This document shows positions 63,722-64,000 of a stretch of 64,000 nt of DNA, piece after piece. Where the stretch lies: contig JAKZAP010000011.1 of assembly GCA_023053575.1 (NCBI GenBank), positions 5,890,001 to 5,954,000 of the forward strand, written 5' to 3'. Within the stretch, counting starts at the first letter, position 1. Every line of letters starts with the position of its first letter. The notes beneath the pieces were generated by a model. It ran no database searches. It saw nothing but the letters and a program-made list of their open reading frames with translations, and had not been told where the DNA came from. The position numbers were made by a program, and so were the translations under genes. Source of the stretch: Branchinecta lynchi. Lineage: Eukaryota > Arthropoda > Branchiopoda > Anostraca > Branchinectidae.

Positions 63722-64000
63722 CTGAAAAACATAAAAGAATGAGAAAATTTAAAGAACAAAAAGAGCTCCAAAGAATTTATTTCGCCTGTAGGCTATGTCT
63801 AAAAATAGTATTTTCTCTCATATCTCAGACCGACGAGCTACCCGCACGGCTTTCTTTACACCGATAAGACAAATTTAAATTATTGATTAACAGATGCAAT
63901 ACGGATATTAACTGTAGATCGTAATTAGATCCTGTAAGGCGGTATTATTTTCATTGTTAAAGTCCAGCCTGTAAGGTGGAGTTGGGCGGAGGTAAGAAAA
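63722..64000. other. GPKOW intron, window end
   Basis: No exon seen; earlier GPKOW exons (G-patch) must lie past 64000. Confidence 0.4.

Overview
This is a eukaryotic window from an arthropod, most likely a branchiopod crustacean. The main clue is a minus-strand gene (20348 down to 258, continuing past base 1) in which a secreted Cu/Zn superoxide dismutase is fused to the N-terminus of a vitellogenin, an architecture known from Daphnia magna vitellogenin. Introns of 1-4 kb or more, dense with repeats, suggest a larger-genome relative (for example a fairy or brine shrimp) rather than compact Daphnia; this is inference.

Layout, low to high coordinate. 1-20.3 kb: eleven exons of the SOD-vitellogenin gene, all minus strand, separated by introns holding MITEs (families C, D, E, F), LINE remnants, minisatellite-type elements (A, B) and a tandemly duplicated exon. 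20.3-23.5 kb: intergenic, with hAT-like and fold-back elements. 23.5-63.7 kb: five minus-strand exons of the spliceosomal protein GPKOW (Spp2/MOS2 family), which fit together by splice phase; the 5' exons lie beyond the window. Its introns hold most of the mobile DNA: a 17.3-kb Polinton/Maverick (29919-47244), a full-length CR1-like LINE (about 53.6-58.9 kb) nested in a repeat-array element, two more array elements, and a hAT-type non-autonomous element (61797-63372).

The Polinton has 584-588-bp terminal inverted repeats, a perfect 6-bp target duplication and a compact virus-like gene set. Minus strand, in coordinate order: TIR gene, major capsid, small core/pVI-like protein, penton, unknown 276-aa protein, integrase with an upstream zinc-ribbon ORF, adenain-type protease, AT-hook/hydrophobic protein, fibre-like protein, packaging ATPase, DNA polymerase B. 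Plus strand: a membrane protein and the second TIR gene. The polymerase is split by a 3.8-kb insertion with palindromic ends, so this copy is probably non-autonomous now.

The most interesting signals are in the Polinton. Nearly every gene starts at a shared motif ending TAAATG. The only two that lack it, integrase and protease, each lie in the -1 frame of a motif-bearing upstream ORF, and each overlap contains a canonical -1 slippery heptamer (T TTA AAA and A AAA AAC). This suggests retrovirus-style programmed frameshifting, making zinc-ribbon/integrase and AT-hook protein/protease fusions. I do not know of this being described for Polintons.
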